This document shows, piece after piece, positions 1 through 10,920 of a stretch of DNA of 64,000 bases. Both the position numbers and the translations under genes were made by a program. The notes beneath the pieces are model-generated. The model had not been told where the DNA came from and made no database searches. It saw only the letters and a list, made by a program, of their open reading frames with translations. The DNA lies in assembly GCA_009676745.1 (NCBI GenBank), contig CP046062.1, forward strand, positions 729,501 to 793,500, read 5' to 3'. Source of the stretch: Leuconostoc mesenteroides subsp. mesenteroides. GTDB taxonomy: Bacteria > Bacillota > Bacilli > Lactobacillales > Lactobacillaceae. How positions within the stretch are numbered: the first letter of the stretch is position 1; each line of letters opens with the position of its first letter.

Positions 1-177
1 AATTTCGTGACGGTCTTTGTGATCGCGTGATTTCCAAACTTTATCACCTTGTTCGTGAATCTTATCGAGGCTTGCTTGCGTTGGTTCGACAAAATCAACA
101 GGAACACCGGCATTTTCTTGAAGTAAAATGCCGTAACGAAGACCCATTGCACCTGCACCAACAACTGTATATTTCAT
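1..177 (-). CDS. panE: 2-dehydropantoate 2-reductase, N-terminal part (cut by window edge)
   Basis: Reading the minus strand from an ATG at 177 gives a protein opening MKYTVVGAGAMGLRYGILL, a Rossmann nucleotide-binding start with a GxGxMG-type loop, as in ketopantoate reductases (ApbA/PanE), which reduce 2-dehydropantoate to pantoate with NADPH for coenzyme A synthesis. A good ribosome binding site (GGAGG) sits just upstream of the ATG. Only about 59 residues lie in the window, so the substrate cannot be confirmed; other members of the family act on related 2-oxo acids. A promoter and inverted repeat lie upstream (211-257). Confidence 0.8.
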   Translation of the reverse strand, partial: MKYTVVGAGAMGLRYGILLQENAGVPVDFVEPTQASLDKIHEQGDKVWKSRDHKDRHEI

Positions 178-210
178 AATTATAATAACCTCCAAAGACT
201 TGATGAGATA

Positions 211-257
211 ATACTAATACTTTTATCACAAAAAGTCAATTTGACGGATGCGTCAAA
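211..257 (-). promoter_or_regulatory. Promoter and inverted repeat upstream of the panE-like gene
   Basis: On the minus strand a -35 TTGACT (234-239) is separated by 17 bases from a -10 TAGTAT (211-216). Just upstream lies an inverted repeat, TTTGACG-GATG-CGTCAAA (240-257 on the plus strand). Its position against the -35 element suggests a regulator site. The regulator is unknown. Confidence 0.5.
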
Positions 258-356
258 TGATAAACTTATCGATACGATAGTAACGTTTCTAATTTGATTT
301 CAGTAGTTCGTAAATCATATAACGTTCATTTAGTCTAGCTGATATAATATTAATGT

Positions 357-1007
357 ATGCATATTGTCTACTTAAATAATCAACAATATATTGCTCAAAA
401 TGTTCATGCAACAACAATAGTTTCATTAATATGTGTGTATATTTTGTCACACCACATATTAAAGTCACTGCGCAATAAAAGTTTTTCATGGCTGGGGGTA
501 CTGGGGCGAGTTATTTTTTCACTGTATGCCACGTTGGTTGTGACTGTTACACTCACCTTTTATAAGTGGCCATCATTTGCAACATATTTGGCAATGATAA
601 AAGAGTATGGTGGTTTTGGACAGCACGCATTCGCCCATTTATCTTTTTTCAATTCAGATAATGTTGCCTTCAGCTGGTACCAGTTGACTGGTAATTTTAT
701 GTTACTGCTGCCGTTAGGATTTATGGCTCCGTTCCTGTTTCCGAAATGGCGTGGTTTAGTTCATATTGTGCCCAGAATATTTTTAACAACGCTGACTATT
801 GAAATCATTCAGGGAACCAGCACTTTTTTTTATCTTTCAAATCGCATCTTTGATATGAATGATCTTGCTGTAAACACAATCGGGGGCATCGTGGGGTATA
901 TTGTTTATCGGATGACCATTTTCGTTATGAAAAAGAACGACAATTTTGTTTCAAACTATGTTGAGAAAGGTGATTTAAATGAGCACGATCTTTATATTAA
1001 GTCTTAA
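357..1007 (+). CDS. VanZ-family membrane protein
   Basis: A 216-residue, strongly hydrophobic protein. The central part matches the VanZ-like family: a membrane segment containing NFMLLLPLGF, then a polar turn, then EIIQ and a segment with FDMNDLAVNTIGGIVGY. VanZ of Enterococcus gives teicoplanin tolerance by an unclear route; most chromosomal homologues have no assigned role. A TATAAT element (343-348) ends only 8 bases before the ATG and no ribosome binding site is visible, so the message may be leaderless. The end overlaps the next gene by 29 bases, suggesting co-transcription. Confidence 0.75.
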   Translation: MHIVYLNNQQYIAQNVHATTIVSLICVYILSHHILKSLRNKSFSWLGVLGRVIFSLYATLVVTVTLTFYKWPSFATYLAMIKEYGGFGQHAFAHLSFFNSDNVAFSWYQLTGNFMLLLPLGFMAPFLFPKWRGLVHIVPRIFLTTLTIEIIQGTSTFFYLSNRIFDMNDLAVNTIGGIVGYIVYRMTIFVMKKNDNFVSNYVEKGDLNEHDLYIKS

Positions 1008-1200
1008 TCTAGTATGTATTTATTTTTTCTTTTGGTTAATTAAACCAATAAACTTTTCCAGACTAATGCCATATACACCGCGTCAAGCTGCTTTTTTGAA
1101 AGTAGTACTCTCCATCATAGGAGGATATCTTTTGGCTAGTTTTTTTGTTTCCGCAACAAATTGGGTTATTCAAATACCAAGTACAATATTGGGAAATTAA
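979..1200 (+). CDS. DUF1146 small membrane protein (YwzB-like)
   Basis: A 73-residue protein with two predicted membrane helices (about residues 3-20 and 40-66) and a short basic loop between them. Length, topology and a position directly upstream of an mreB-type gene fit the DUF1146/YwzB family of Gram-positive bacteria. No biochemical role is known. A ribosome binding site (AAAGGTG) precedes the ATG, which lies inside the end of the VanZ-like gene. Confidence 0.7.
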   Translation: MSTIFILSLNLVCIYFFFWLIKPINFSRLMPYTPRQAAFLKVVLSIIGGYLLASFFVSATNWVIQIPSTILGN

Positions 1201-1348
1201 CTTTTTGAATTGTTAAACATATTTTTAGTTGAGTGTCCCAAATGTATGAGAATCAAGCGAAAAAACATCTTTACAATATGTTATAATTTAATAGATTGTA
1301 TATGAAAATAATTAACATGAATAAAAGTTAAAGTCTCGGAGACATGAA

Positions 1349-2341
1349 ATGGCAAAAGATATTGGAATTGATTTAGGAACAGCCAATGTTCTCATTTACG
1401 TAGAAGGAAAAGGTATTGTACTAAACGAACCGTCAGTTGTTGCGGTTGATGATAAAACAGATCGAGTTTTGGCTGTGGGATCAGAAGCTTATCGTATGGT
1501 AGGACGCACACCAGGAAATATTCGTGCAGTGCGACCACTTAAAGACGGTGTTATTTCAGACTTTGATGTCACAGAAGCAATGCTAACCTATTTTGTGGAC
1601 AAACTTAATGTTAAAGGCTTCATGTCGAAACCTAACATTATGATTTGCGCACCTACAAATATCACAGAGATTGAGCGCAAAGCAATTATACAGGCTGCTG
1701 AAAAAGCAGGTGGTGCAAAGGTTTACCTTGAGTATGAACCGAAAGTTGCTGCAGTTGGTGCAGGACTGGATATTTTCAAGCCAATTGGTTCGATGGTGAT
1801 TGATATGGGCGGTGGTACTTCTGATATTGCCGTATTATCATTAGGAGACATTGTTGTTTCTGAGTCTATTCGAATTGCTGGTGATAAAATGAATTTTGAC
1901 ATTGTTAACTTCTTAAAGCGCCGTCACAATTTAATTGTTGGTGAGCGCACTGCGGAAACAATTAAAATTCAAATTGGTTCTGCTCTTCAGGCTGATGAAC
2001 CTTTAACAATGGAAGTTCGCGGTCGTGACAACTTTGAAGGTATGCCTAAGACTGTAACAATCAACTCAAATGAGGTTGAAGACTCATTACATGATACGTT
2101 ACAACAAATTGTTCGTGCTGCACATTCTGTTTTGGCTAAATTACCACCTGAATTAGCATCTGACATTATTGATCGTGGTATTATGTTGACTGGTGGCGGT
2201 GCACTGCTGCATGGTATGGATCAATTGCTTTCAGATGCACTGGAAGTACCGGTAGTAGTATCAGATTCACCGCTAGATAATGTTGCTAAAGGAGCAGGAG
2301 CCCTACTTGAACATATGAAATCAGGGCGCCGAGGATTATAA
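1349..2341 (+). CDS. mreB: Rod-shape determining actin-like protein MreB/Mbl
   Basis: A 330-residue bacterial actin of normal family length. It shows the phosphate-1 loop near the start (DIGIDLGTANVLIY), the phosphate-2 loop (VIDMGGGTSDIAV) and the late LTGGGALL adenosine motif. MreB polymerises under the membrane and guides lateral wall synthesis with RodA and a class B PBP. The start is fixed by a CTCGGAGA binding site 7 bases upstream. An extended -10 (TGTTATAAT) lies at about 1277-1285. Its stop overlaps the ATG of the next gene by one base, so the two are coupled. Leuconostoc cells are ovoid to short rods, consistent with an active elongation system. Confidence 0.93.
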   Translation: MAKDIGIDLGTANVLIYVEGKGIVLNEPSVVAVDDKTDRVLAVGSEAYRMVGRTPGNIRAVRPLKDGVISDFDVTEAMLTYFVDKLNVKGFMSKPNIMICAPTNITEIERKAIIQAAEKAGGAKVYLEYEPKVAAVGAGLDIFKPIGSMVIDMGGGTSDIAVLSLGDIVVSESIRIAGDKMNFDIVNFLKRRHNLIVGERTAETIKIQIGSALQADEPLTMEVRGRDNFEGMPKTVTINSNEVEDSLHDTLQQIVRAAHSVLAKLPPELASDIIDRGIMLTGGGALLHGMDQLLSDALEVPVVVSDSPLDNVAKGAGALLEHMKSGRRGL

Positions 2342-2550
2342 TGAGAAAAAAAAATCAAAACTTTGACGTTGAATTAATTGTACAAAATCAACAAACACAA
2401 GTCTTAGTTGATAAGAAACAAATTGGATATATTGAAAAAGCTGATCGAGGGTTTGTTGGATTTTTTGGGCAACAAGCGATTATTAATCAAGCGAAAGACG
2501 AAGACGAGGCCTTGCAAGCAATATTAGCAAGCTTTAATCTAAATCACTAA
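2341..2550 (+). CDS. DUF2969 family protein
   Basis: A 69-residue soluble protein coupled to mreB through a TAATG overlap. It matches the DUF2969 family, which is found almost only in lactic acid bacteria next to mreB and rodA. The sequence suggests a small beta-rich fold with a central IGYIEKADRGFVGFFG segment. No function is known; position suggests a link with the elongation machinery. It is followed by a hairpin terminator. Confidence 0.75.
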   Translation: MRKKNQNFDVELIVQNQQTQVLVDKKQIGYIEKADRGFVGFFGQQAIINQAKDEDEALQAILASFNLNH

Positions 2551-2555
2551 AAATA

Positions 2556-2588
2556 AGGCACGTTATGATTAACATGACGTGCTTTGTA
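2556..2588 (+). terminator. Terminator after mreB-DUF2969
   Basis: A stem of GCACGT-T-ATG against CAT-G-ACGTGC with a five-base loop, flanked by AAG and a short CTTTGT run. The U-tract is weak, so some read-through into rodA is likely. Confidence 0.55.
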
Positions 2589-2672
2589 CATAATTTTTTA
2601 AAGAAATAAAGCGGCTAAACAAAATTGAATTCATTTTTCTTTCAGTGTGCCGTTTTATATACTGGAGATACT

Positions 2673-3886
2673 ATGCAACAGACACGACAAACTTCAAGAC
2701 GAACATCTGGATCAGAGCTTGATTGGGGAATTATTTTAGCTTTGTTGCTATTTATGATTATCGGCTTGAGTTCATTATATGAAGCAGCGATACATATGCA
2801 GGGAGCAACAATCCAAAGTGCTGTAAAAGTAGTGATTAACCAGGGCGTATTCTGGTTTATAGGCGTATTATTAATTGTCTTTTTAGTCAGATTTGATGGA
2901 TCACAATTATGGAAATTAGCACCTATTACTTATGGATTAGGTATTTTCTTGTTAATTGCAGTGCTCATATTTTACAATCGAGCAATGTTTGATTCTACGG
3001 GTGCTAGATCATGGTTTGTAATTGGTCCCTTATCATTTCAGCCTTCTGAAGTTGTTAAACCGGCGTTCATTTTGATGCTGAGTCGTGTGGTTGCGCAGCA
3101 TAATAGAAATTATCCGAATCATACACTATCAACAGACTGGTTATTGTTGGGGAAAATGGCGATTTGTTTTATGCCTGTTGCTGCATTAATCGCTTTACAA
3201 AATGATTTGGGAACTCTATTGGTTTTCGTTGCTATTTTTGGTGGTGTGGCACTAGTTTCTGGTGTGACTTGGCGAATTCTTGCTCCAGTAATTATCTCTG
3301 GTGCGGTAATTGGCACAACTTTGTTAACTTTGGTTATTTCTTCAACTGGGCGAATGATATTAAGTAAATTAGGTTTTCAAGCCTATCAGTTTTCTCGTAT
3401 TGATACATGGTTAAACCCTGCAAATGATACATCAGGGGATGGATACCAAACTTACCAAAGTTTAAAAGCTATAGGTTCTGGTCAATTGACAGGTAATGGT
3501 TGGGGAAGTCTTAAAGTGTACGTGCCTGTGCGCGAATCAGACATGATTTTTTCTGTTATTGGTGAGAGTTTTGGTTTTATAGGTGGCGTTCTTCTAATAG
3601 CGTTATATTTCGGTTTAATTTATTTATTAATTCGTGCCACCTTTAGAGCACAAAGTGCCTTTTATGCTTACATTGCCACTGGTGTTGTCATGATGGTATT
3701 GTTCCACGTCTTTGAAAACATAGGGATGAGTATTGGATTATTGCCATTAACAGGTATTCCACTACCGTTTGTTTCACAAGGAGGTTCTTCATTATTAGGG
3801 AACATGATAGGTGTGGGATTAATTCTGTCCATAGGGTACCAGCGTCAAAATAGCACGTTTACAGAAACGACAGGTTTTTTTATTTG

Positions 3887-3887
<1 letters not shown>
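2673..3887 (+). CDS. rodA: Rod-shape SEDS glycosyltransferase RodA
   Basis: A 404-residue polytopic protein of the SEDS (FtsW/RodA/SpoVE) family, with about ten membrane helices. Family features seen are GARSW, FQPSE (the FQPSEx motif), the large extracellular loop ending in KVYVPVRESDMIFSVIGE, and the late GIPLPFVSQGGSS block. SEDS proteins polymerise glycan strands from lipid II together with a class B PBP. The ATG at 2673 is preferred because CTGGAGA lies just upstream; a longer frame from 2625 has no binding site. The stop TGA overlaps the next ATG, suggesting coupling. Confidence 0.9.
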
Positions 3888-6068
<2,181 letters not shown>

Positions 6069-6150
6069 TAATTTAGTATTAGTGACAGTTCCGCTTAGCT
6101 TTATTTGAAAATTGATTAATAAATACTTTAACCCTGTAATGGAGAAGTTC

Positions 6151-6735
6151 ATGGTACAAGTCAGTTCACAAAATGAACATCGTCGCCAACAGATTATTGA
6201 AGCGGCGACAACAATCTTTTTATCAAAGGGTTTTGAGCAAACGACAACGAGAGAAATAGCAAAGAAGGTAGGTATTAGCCAACCCGCTTTGTATCATCAT
6301 TTTGGTGATAAGGAGTCATTATTTGTTGAAGTAATTTCACGTGTTGGCGAGTCGACTTATAAGGATATGCAAAGTATTTTATTGCAAACATATACAGAAC
6401 CAATTGATCAATTGGTTGATTTGACACAGGTCATTGTACTTCGTCATCCACGTGATGCATTCAGGTTAATACATGATAGTTTTGACTCATTATCGGCAAC
6501 AAATCGAAGTAAACTGGGGATGGTTTTTGGACGCGATTATGCCGGCCCTATTGCACAATTTTTTGAAAGTATACAGTTACGTGATAATGTTGATGCACAA
6601 GTGGCTAGTTCATTTTACATTACTAGCTTATCACCGCTGTTTAGTGAATTCCATTCGCTGGGCGAACAAATAATAATGCGTGAAAGAATTCAACAATTGT
6701 TGGACCTTATTTTATATGGGGTAGAAAAAAAATAG
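6151..6735 (+). CDS. TetR/AcrR family transcription regulator
   Basis: A 194-residue regulator with a classic TetR N-terminal helix-turn-helix: [48 protein letters not shown] in three helices (residues about 8-55). The C-terminal ligand domain is not diagnostic. GGAG lies 6 bases before the ATG at 6151; an in-frame TTG at 6112 is the longer option. Its target is unknown. It stands alone between ddl and rpmG, with no obvious efflux pump beside it. Confidence 0.85.
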   Translation: MVQVSSQNEHRRQQIIEAATTIFLSKGFEQTTTREIAKKVGISQPALYHHFGDKESLFVEVISRVGESTYKDMQSILLQTYTEPIDQLVDLTQVIVLRHPRDAFRLIHDSFDSLSATNRSKLGMVFGRDYAGPIAQFFESIQLRDNVDAQVASSFYITSLSPLFSEFHSLGEQIIMRERIQQLLDLILYGVEKK

Positions 6736-6775
6736 TATCAATGGTATGATACTAGAAGAATATGGAGGCTGTCCG

Positions 6776-6925
6776 ATGGCTAGTCACAAAGTATCATTAG
6801 CGTGCACAGTTTGTGGATCACGCAATTACACAGTAACATTATCAAAAGATCGAACAGAACGTTTGTCGGTAAGTAAGTTTTGTCAACACTGTGGCAAGCA
6901 CACGTTACATCAACAAACAAAATAA
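6776..6925 (+). CDS. rpmG: 50S ribosomal protein L33, zinc-binding form
   Basis: A 49-residue protein opening [19 protein letters not shown] and ending in [15 protein letters not shown]. Two CxxC pairs form the zinc ribbon of the C+ type of L33. A strong TGGAGG site precedes the ATG at 6776. Position directly before secE and nusG is the usual Gram-positive arrangement, and the 10-base gap to secE suggests one message. Confidence 0.93.
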   Translation: MASHKVSLACTVCGSRNYTVTLSKDRTERLSVSKFCQHCGKHTLHQQTK

Positions 6926-6935
6926 GGGATTCAAA

Positions 6936-7112
6936 ATGATTAACTATTTTAAAAACGTTGCACAGGAAATGAAAAATGTCACTTGGTTAACAGGTGAACA
7001 GACATCTAAAGAAACAATTACGGTTATTACTGTATCAATTATTTTTGCATTATTCTTAGGTGGTGTGGATTGGCTATTGCAACAAGGATTTAATTTCTTA
7101 CTGGCGAAATAG
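6936..7112 (+). CDS. secE: Preprotein translocase subunit SecE
   Basis: A 58-residue protein: a short amphipathic helix (NYFKNVAQEMKNVTWLT, the SecE signature with a conserved K-x-V-x-W pattern) followed by one membrane helix (about residues 28-50). SecE clamps SecY in the Sec channel. The ATG at 6936 is chosen because AAGGGA lies upstream and length fits the family; the longer frame upstream runs into rpmG. Confidence 0.93.
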   Translation: MINYFKNVAQEMKNVTWLTGEQTSKETITVITVSIIFALFLGGVDWLLQQGFNFLLAK

Positions 7113-7135
7113 TTTTTTTTTTGATATACTAATAA

Positions 7136-7174
7136 TTACTGATACCAAGGACTCTGATGGGGTTCTTTTTTATT
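7136..7174 (+). terminator. Possible weak terminator between secE and nusG
   Basis: AGGACTC and GGGGTTCT can pair, partly by G-U pairs, around a short loop and are followed by a run of six T. It may lower rather than stop transcription into nusG. Confidence 0.35.
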
Positions 7175-7191
7175 TTGAAAAGGGGTAAACA

Positions 7192-7770
7192 ATGTCTGAA
7201 GAAATTGAAAAATCATGGTTCGTTGTGCATACATATTCAGGATATGAGCACAAGGTTAAGGCTAACTTAGAATCACGTACACAAACAATGGGAATGTCAG
7301 AGCAAATATTCCGTATTTTGGTTCCTGAGCAAGAAGTTACAACCATTCAAGATGGTGAAGCTAAGCAAACTGTTGAAAATGACTTTCCAGGTTATGTATT
7401 AGTAGAAATGGCAACGCCATATGAAGATAATATGACAGACGAGGCTTGGTATGTTGTTCGTAACACACCAGGTGTTACTGGTTTCTTAGGCTCTCACGGC
7501 GCTGGATCAAAGCCAAATTCTTTGCTTCCTGAAGAAGTTGATTTGCTAATGAAACGTATGGGTATGGTTACACGTGAGCAAGTTGATTTGGATGTTGCAG
7601 TAGGACAAACAGTCAAAATTATCTCTGGACCATTTTCTGGTATGGAAGGTGTAGTAACCTCTATTGATCAAGAAAAGCAGACTTTGGAAGCTACTGTGGC
7701 AGTGTTTGGACGTGAAACACCAACAGAACTAGACTTTTCAGATGTTGATACAACGTTAGATTCGTTATAA
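7192..7770 (+). CDS. nusG: Transcription termination/antitermination factor NusG
   Basis: A 192-residue protein with the NGN domain (WFVVHTYSGYEHKVKANLE near the start, FPGYVLVEM, VRNTPGVTGFLG) and a C-terminal KOW domain (VGQTVKIISGPFSGMEGVV). NusG binds RNA polymerase and influences pausing and Rho- or ribosome-coupled elongation. AAAGGGG precedes the ATG. It follows secE, as is usual. Confidence 0.95.
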   Translation: MSEEIEKSWFVVHTYSGYEHKVKANLESRTQTMGMSEQIFRILVPEQEVTTIQDGEAKQTVENDFPGYVLVEMATPYEDNMTDEAWYVVRNTPGVTGFLGSHGAGSKPNSLLPEEVDLLMKRMGMVTREQVDLDVAVGQTVKIISGPFSGMEGVVTSIDQEKQTLEATVAVFGRETPTELDFSDVDTTLDSL

Positions 7771-7801
7771 TTTAGAAAAGACGACTAAAAGCGTTGAGAT
7801 T

Positions 7802-7890
7802 TTGTTCGTTTTCTGTTATGATGTTATGGTATGTCATTGACATGCGTGGGAGCAGCACTAAAGCTGTGTTTCACCACAACACGAGGAGGA
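7802..7890 (+). promoter_or_regulatory. rplK promoter and L1-type autoregulatory leader
   Basis: A possible promoter, TTGTTC-17-TATGGT, lies at 7802-7830. The leader then holds GTGG-GAG (about 7846-7852) that pairs with CACCAC near 7872-7877, enclosing a CAGC/GCTG stem-loop and leaving an asymmetric internal loop. This is the layout of the mRNA site by which ribosomal protein L1 represses its own rplK-rplA operon. The structure is seen by eye, not folded by program. Confidence 0.5.
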
Positions 7891-7897
7891 AAATATC

Positions 7898-8362
7898 GTG
7901 GCTAAAAAAGTTGTAAATGTAGTTAAGCTACAAATTGCCGCCGCTAAAGCAACGCCGGCACCACCGGTTGGACCTGCATTGGGACAAGCTGGTATTAACA
8001 TTGCGCAATTTACTAAGGAATTTAATGCGCGTACTGCAGATCAAGCTGGATCAATTATTCCAGTGGAAATTTCTGTTTTTGATGACCGTTCATTCGAATT
8101 TGTCACAAAAACACCACCTGCAGCTGATCAATTACGTAAAATTGTTGGTAAGGGTTCAGGGGAACCTAACACAAAGAAGGCTGGAAACGTTACTCTTGAC
8201 CAAATCCGTGCTATTGCGGAAAACAAGATGGCTGACTTGAATGCTAACGATATTACAAACGCTATGCGTATGATCGAAGGTACAGCACGATCAATGGGTG
8301 TTACTGTTGACGGTGTTGACTTGACTGTTGAAGGTACAGCAATCAAGGAGGACGCAGAATAA
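7898..8362 (+). CDS. rplK: 50S ribosomal protein L11
   Basis: A 154-residue protein that opens [13 protein letters not shown] and contains [16 protein letters not shown] and TKTPPAA, all typical of L11. The start is GTG with a strong GAGGAGG site. L11 forms the GTPase-associated centre with 23S rRNA. It carries a C-terminal tail of about 14 residues ([15 protein letters not shown]) beyond the usual 141-residue length; the ATGG of rplA overlaps its stop. Confidence 0.95.
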   Translation: MAKKVVNVVKLQIAAAKATPAPPVGPALGQAGINIAQFTKEFNARTADQAGSIIPVEISVFDDRSFEFVTKTPPAADQLRKIVGKGSGEPNTKKAGNVTLDQIRAIAENKMADLNANDITNAMRMIEGTARSMGVTVDGVDLTVEGTAIKEDAE

Positions 8363-9054
8363 TGGCTCAAAAGCATGGTAAAAATTATGTAGCAGCAGTT
8401 GCAAAGGTAGAAGCTGAAAAAGCTTACGCTTTGAACGATGCTGTTTCATTGGTAAAAGAAATTGACTTTGCTAAGTTCGATGCTTCTGTTGAAGTAGTTT
8501 TCAAGTTGAACGTTGACACACGTCAAGCAGACCAACAATTGCGTGGTGCTGTTGTGTTGCCAAACGGAACAGGTAAAGATAAGACAGTTGTTGTCTTCGC
8601 ACAAGGTGACAAGGCTAAAGAAGCCGAAGCTGCTGGTGCCGATGTTGTCGGTGCTGCTGATTTGGTGCAACGTATCCAAGGTGGCTGGTTAGACTTTGAT
8701 GTAGCTGTTGCTACACCTGATATGATGGCCCAAGTTGGTCGTGTAGGTCGTGCATTGGGTCCTAAGGGATTGATGCCAAACCCTAAGACTGGCACAGTTA
8801 CAATGGACGTTACTAAGGCTGTTTCAGACGCCAAAGGCGGACAAGTAACATACCGTACCGATCGTGATGGAAACGTTGCAGTTCCTGTAGGTCGTGTATC
8901 ATTTGAAGAAGGTAAGTTGGCTGAAAACATTAAGTCAATCGCTGAAACAGTTCTTAAGGCTCGTCCTGCTGCTGTTAAGGGAACTTACGTACAACATGTG
9001 TCAATTTCATCAACATTTGGTCCGGCCGTAACGTTGGATATTAATACATTGTAA
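8362..9054 (+). CDS. rplA: 50S ribosomal protein L1
   Basis: A 230-residue protein with the L1 signature region [21 protein letters not shown] and the preceding TPDMMA stretch. L1 forms the mobile stalk by the E site and represses its own operon by binding the leader upstream of rplK. The ATG overlaps the rplK stop and AAGGAGG lies inside the rplK end, so both are co-translated. Confidence 0.95.
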   Translation: MAQKHGKNYVAAVAKVEAEKAYALNDAVSLVKEIDFAKFDASVEVVFKLNVDTRQADQQLRGAVVLPNGTGKDKTVVVFAQGDKAKEAEAAGADVVGAADLVQRIQGGWLDFDVAVATPDMMAQVGRVGRALGPKGLMPNPKTGTVTMDVTKAVSDAKGGQVTYRTDRDGNVAVPVGRVSFEEGKLAENIKSIAETVLKARPAAVKGTYVQHVSISSTFGPAVTLDINTL

Positions 9055-9069
9055 TTTGACATTATCAAC

Positions 9070-9205
9070 TTCGTTTGGTAAAATTTATTAAGTAATTGAA
9101 TCCATTTTGCCTAAGACTCAGGTGGTGCTTGCATCTTAATATCCTGCCGAGGAAGTTTAAAAACTTTTCCCGTGTGTCTTTTAGCGCACGGGATTTCTTT
9201 TGCAA
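9070..9205 (+). ncRNA. Ribosomal protein L10 leader with attenuator
   Basis: The region between rplA and rplJ holds the conserved L10-leader core: CTCAGGTGGTGC, then CTTAAT, then CCTGCCGAGG (about 9117-9152). It ends in a strong intrinsic terminator, CCCGTGTG-CTTTTAG-CGCACGGG followed by TTTCTTTT (9168-9200). In Firmicutes this leader binds L10(L12)4 and controls rplJ-rplL. The terminator supports a transcription-attenuation mode. Confidence 0.85.
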
Positions 9206-9235
9206 AATAAATTTAAAGAAAGGAGATATATCATT

Positions 9236-9772
9236 ATGAGTGAAAAAGCTATTGCAGTTAAAGCACAAAAAGTTGAAGAAATTGCTGACCAATTTAAGTC
9301 AGCTGCCTCTGCCGTCGTTGTTGATCCTCGTGGATTGACAGTTGCTCAATCTACTGAATTGCGTCATCAATTGCGTGAAGAAGGTGTTGTTCTTGAAGTT
9401 ATCAAGAATAAAGTTTTGACACGTGCTGCTGAAAAAGCTGGTTACGCTGAATTGAACGACGTTTTCGCCGGACCTTCAGCGGTTGCCTTTTCAAAAGATG
9501 ATGCAGTTGCACCAGCACGTATCTTGAAAAAGTTTGCTGATGAAAACGAAGCCTTGGAAATCAAGGGTGGTGTGGTTGATGGTACTATCGCTAATATCGA
9601 TGACATTAACAAGTATGCATCATTGCCTTCACGTGAAGGTTTGCTTGGTCAATTGATGGCAGAATTCCAATTCTCAATTCGTTCATTTGCATATGCTGTT
9701 AAGGCAGTGCAAGACAAGTTGGAAGAGGAATCTGCAGCTCCTGCTGCAGAAGCATCAACAGATGCTGAATAA
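9236..9772 (+). CDS. rplJ: 50S ribosomal protein L10
   Basis: A 178-residue protein opening MSEKAIAVKAQKVEEIAD, with the family's DPRGLTVAQSTELRHQLR and NKVLTRAA segments. It anchors the L7/L12 stalk and is the autoregulator of the operon. Start 9236 follows AAAGGAGA; a longer frame from 9200 starts inside the leader terminator and is rejected. The alanine-rich tail is usual for the family. Confidence 0.95.
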   Translation: MSEKAIAVKAQKVEEIADQFKSAASAVVVDPRGLTVAQSTELRHQLREEGVVLEVIKNKVLTRAAEKAGYAELNDVFAGPSAVAFSKDDAVAPARILKKFADENEALEIKGGVVDGTIANIDDINKYASLPSREGLLGQLMAEFQFSIRSFAYAVKAVQDKLEEESAAPAAEASTDAE

Positions 9773-9818
9773 TATTTAACTAAAAACATAACTAAAAATC
9801 ATTTGGAGGATTTAGATC

Positions 9819-10184
9819 ATGGCTTTTGATAAAGACGCGATCATCGCATCATTAAAGGATGCAACGATCTTGGACTTGGCTGACTTGGTTTCAGCTATCG
9901 AAGAAGAATTTAACGTTTCAGCAGCAGCTCCAGTAGCAGCTGCAGGTGCTGCTGACGGTGCTGCCGCAGCAAAGTCAGAATTTGACGTAGAATTGACTTC
10001 AGCAGGTACTGCTAAGGTTAAGGTTATCAAGGCAGTTCGTGAAGCAACTGGCTTGGGCTTGAAGGAAGCTAAAGACTTAGTTGATAACGCACCTTCAGTT
10101 GTTAAAGAAGGTTTGAGCGAAGACGATGCTAACGCATTGAAGGAGTCTTTGGAAGCAACTGGTGCTTCAGTTACTTTGAAGTAA
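9819..10184 (+). CDS. rplL: 50S ribosomal protein L7/L12
   Basis: A 121-residue acidic protein: N-terminal dimer helices, an alanine-rich hinge (about residues 33-50) and the C-terminal domain with [22 protein letters not shown]. It recruits translation GTPases. A TTGGAGG site precedes the ATG. A terminator follows. Confidence 0.96.
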   Translation: MAFDKDAIIASLKDATILDLADLVSAIEEEFNVSAAAPVAAAGAADGAAAAKSEFDVELTSAGTAKVKVIKAVREATGLGLKEAKDLVDNAPSVVKEGLSEDDANALKESLEATGASVTLK

Positions 10185-10196
10185 TCTTTCTCAATA

Positions 10197-10229
10197 TAAA
10201 AAAAGGAGTACTTTGGTACTTCTTTTTTT
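10197..10229 (+). terminator. Terminator after rplJ-rplL
   Basis: AAGGAGTAC pairs with GTACTTCTT around a TTTG loop and is followed by a T run. Confidence 0.85.
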
Positions 10230-10284
10230 GTACATAATACAATAGTATAAATATTTATTATTTAAATACCGAGGAGCGAGTGCA

Positions 10285-10920
10285 ATGACAGCAAAAAATA
10301 TTTCTGGAGAACAGTATTTTACAGCTAATCCTAACGCGGAGCATCATTATCAAAATTTTGATTTTAATTTGCTGGGACATGAATTACATTTTACAACGGA
10401 TAGCGGTGTATTTTCAAAATCTACCGTTGATTTCGGGACAAGAACAATGTTAGATGCTTTAGAAAAAACAAGTATACCTACTGGGAAAGTATTGGATTTA
10501 GGGACAGGATATGGTCCGGTAGGTATTACTGTGGCAAAAGCATATCAGCACCATGTGGATATGGTTGATGTTAATGAAAGAGCATTAGATTTAGCACGCA
10601 AAAATGCCCAACAAAATGGTGTTGCCCAACGAGTGAATATTTTCAAGTCAGATGTTTACACAAATATCAATGATAAATATGCACTGATTTTAGTTAATCC
10701 ACCGATTCGCGCTGGAAAGCAAGTTGTAACTGCGATGCTTCAAGAAGCCAGTAATTATTTGCAAGAGGGTGGAAAGCTGATTGCTGTCTTGCAAAAGAAG
10801 CAAGGCGCACCTTCGGCTCAAAAAAATATGTTACTTGCTTTTGGTAATGCTAAGGTAATTCATAAAAGTAAAGGATACTACATTTTGGAGAGTACTTATG
10901 GCACAAACACCAACATTTAG
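10285..10920 (+). CDS. RsmC-like class I SAM-dependent rRNA methyltransferase
   Basis: A 211-residue protein with the SAM-binding VLDLGTGYGPVGI motif, an acidic end of strand 2 (DMVDVNERAL) and the catalytic NPPIRAGK motif (N-P-P-x), which mark the RsmC/RlmG guanine-N2 methyltransferase family. Single-domain versions of this kind (YbxB) follow rplL in many Firmicutes. The target is probably 16S rRNA G1207, but that is family knowledge. Its end overlaps tadA by 23 bases. Confidence 0.8.
   Translation: MTAKNISGEQYFTANPNAEHHYQNFDFNLLGHELHFTTDSGVFSKSTVDFGTRTMLDALEKTSIPTGKVLDLGTGYGPVGITVAKAYQHHVDMVDVNERALDLARKNAQQNGVAQRVNIFKSDVYTNINDKYALILVNPPIRAGKQVVTAMLQEASNYLQEGGKLIAVLQKKQGAPSAQKNMLLAFGNAKVIHKSKGYYILESTYGTNTNI

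Noticed and set aside
8523..8930. A 135-codon antisense frame within rplA
   Set aside because: It is a shadow of the strongly biased codon use of rplA; it has no binding site and no recognisable family.
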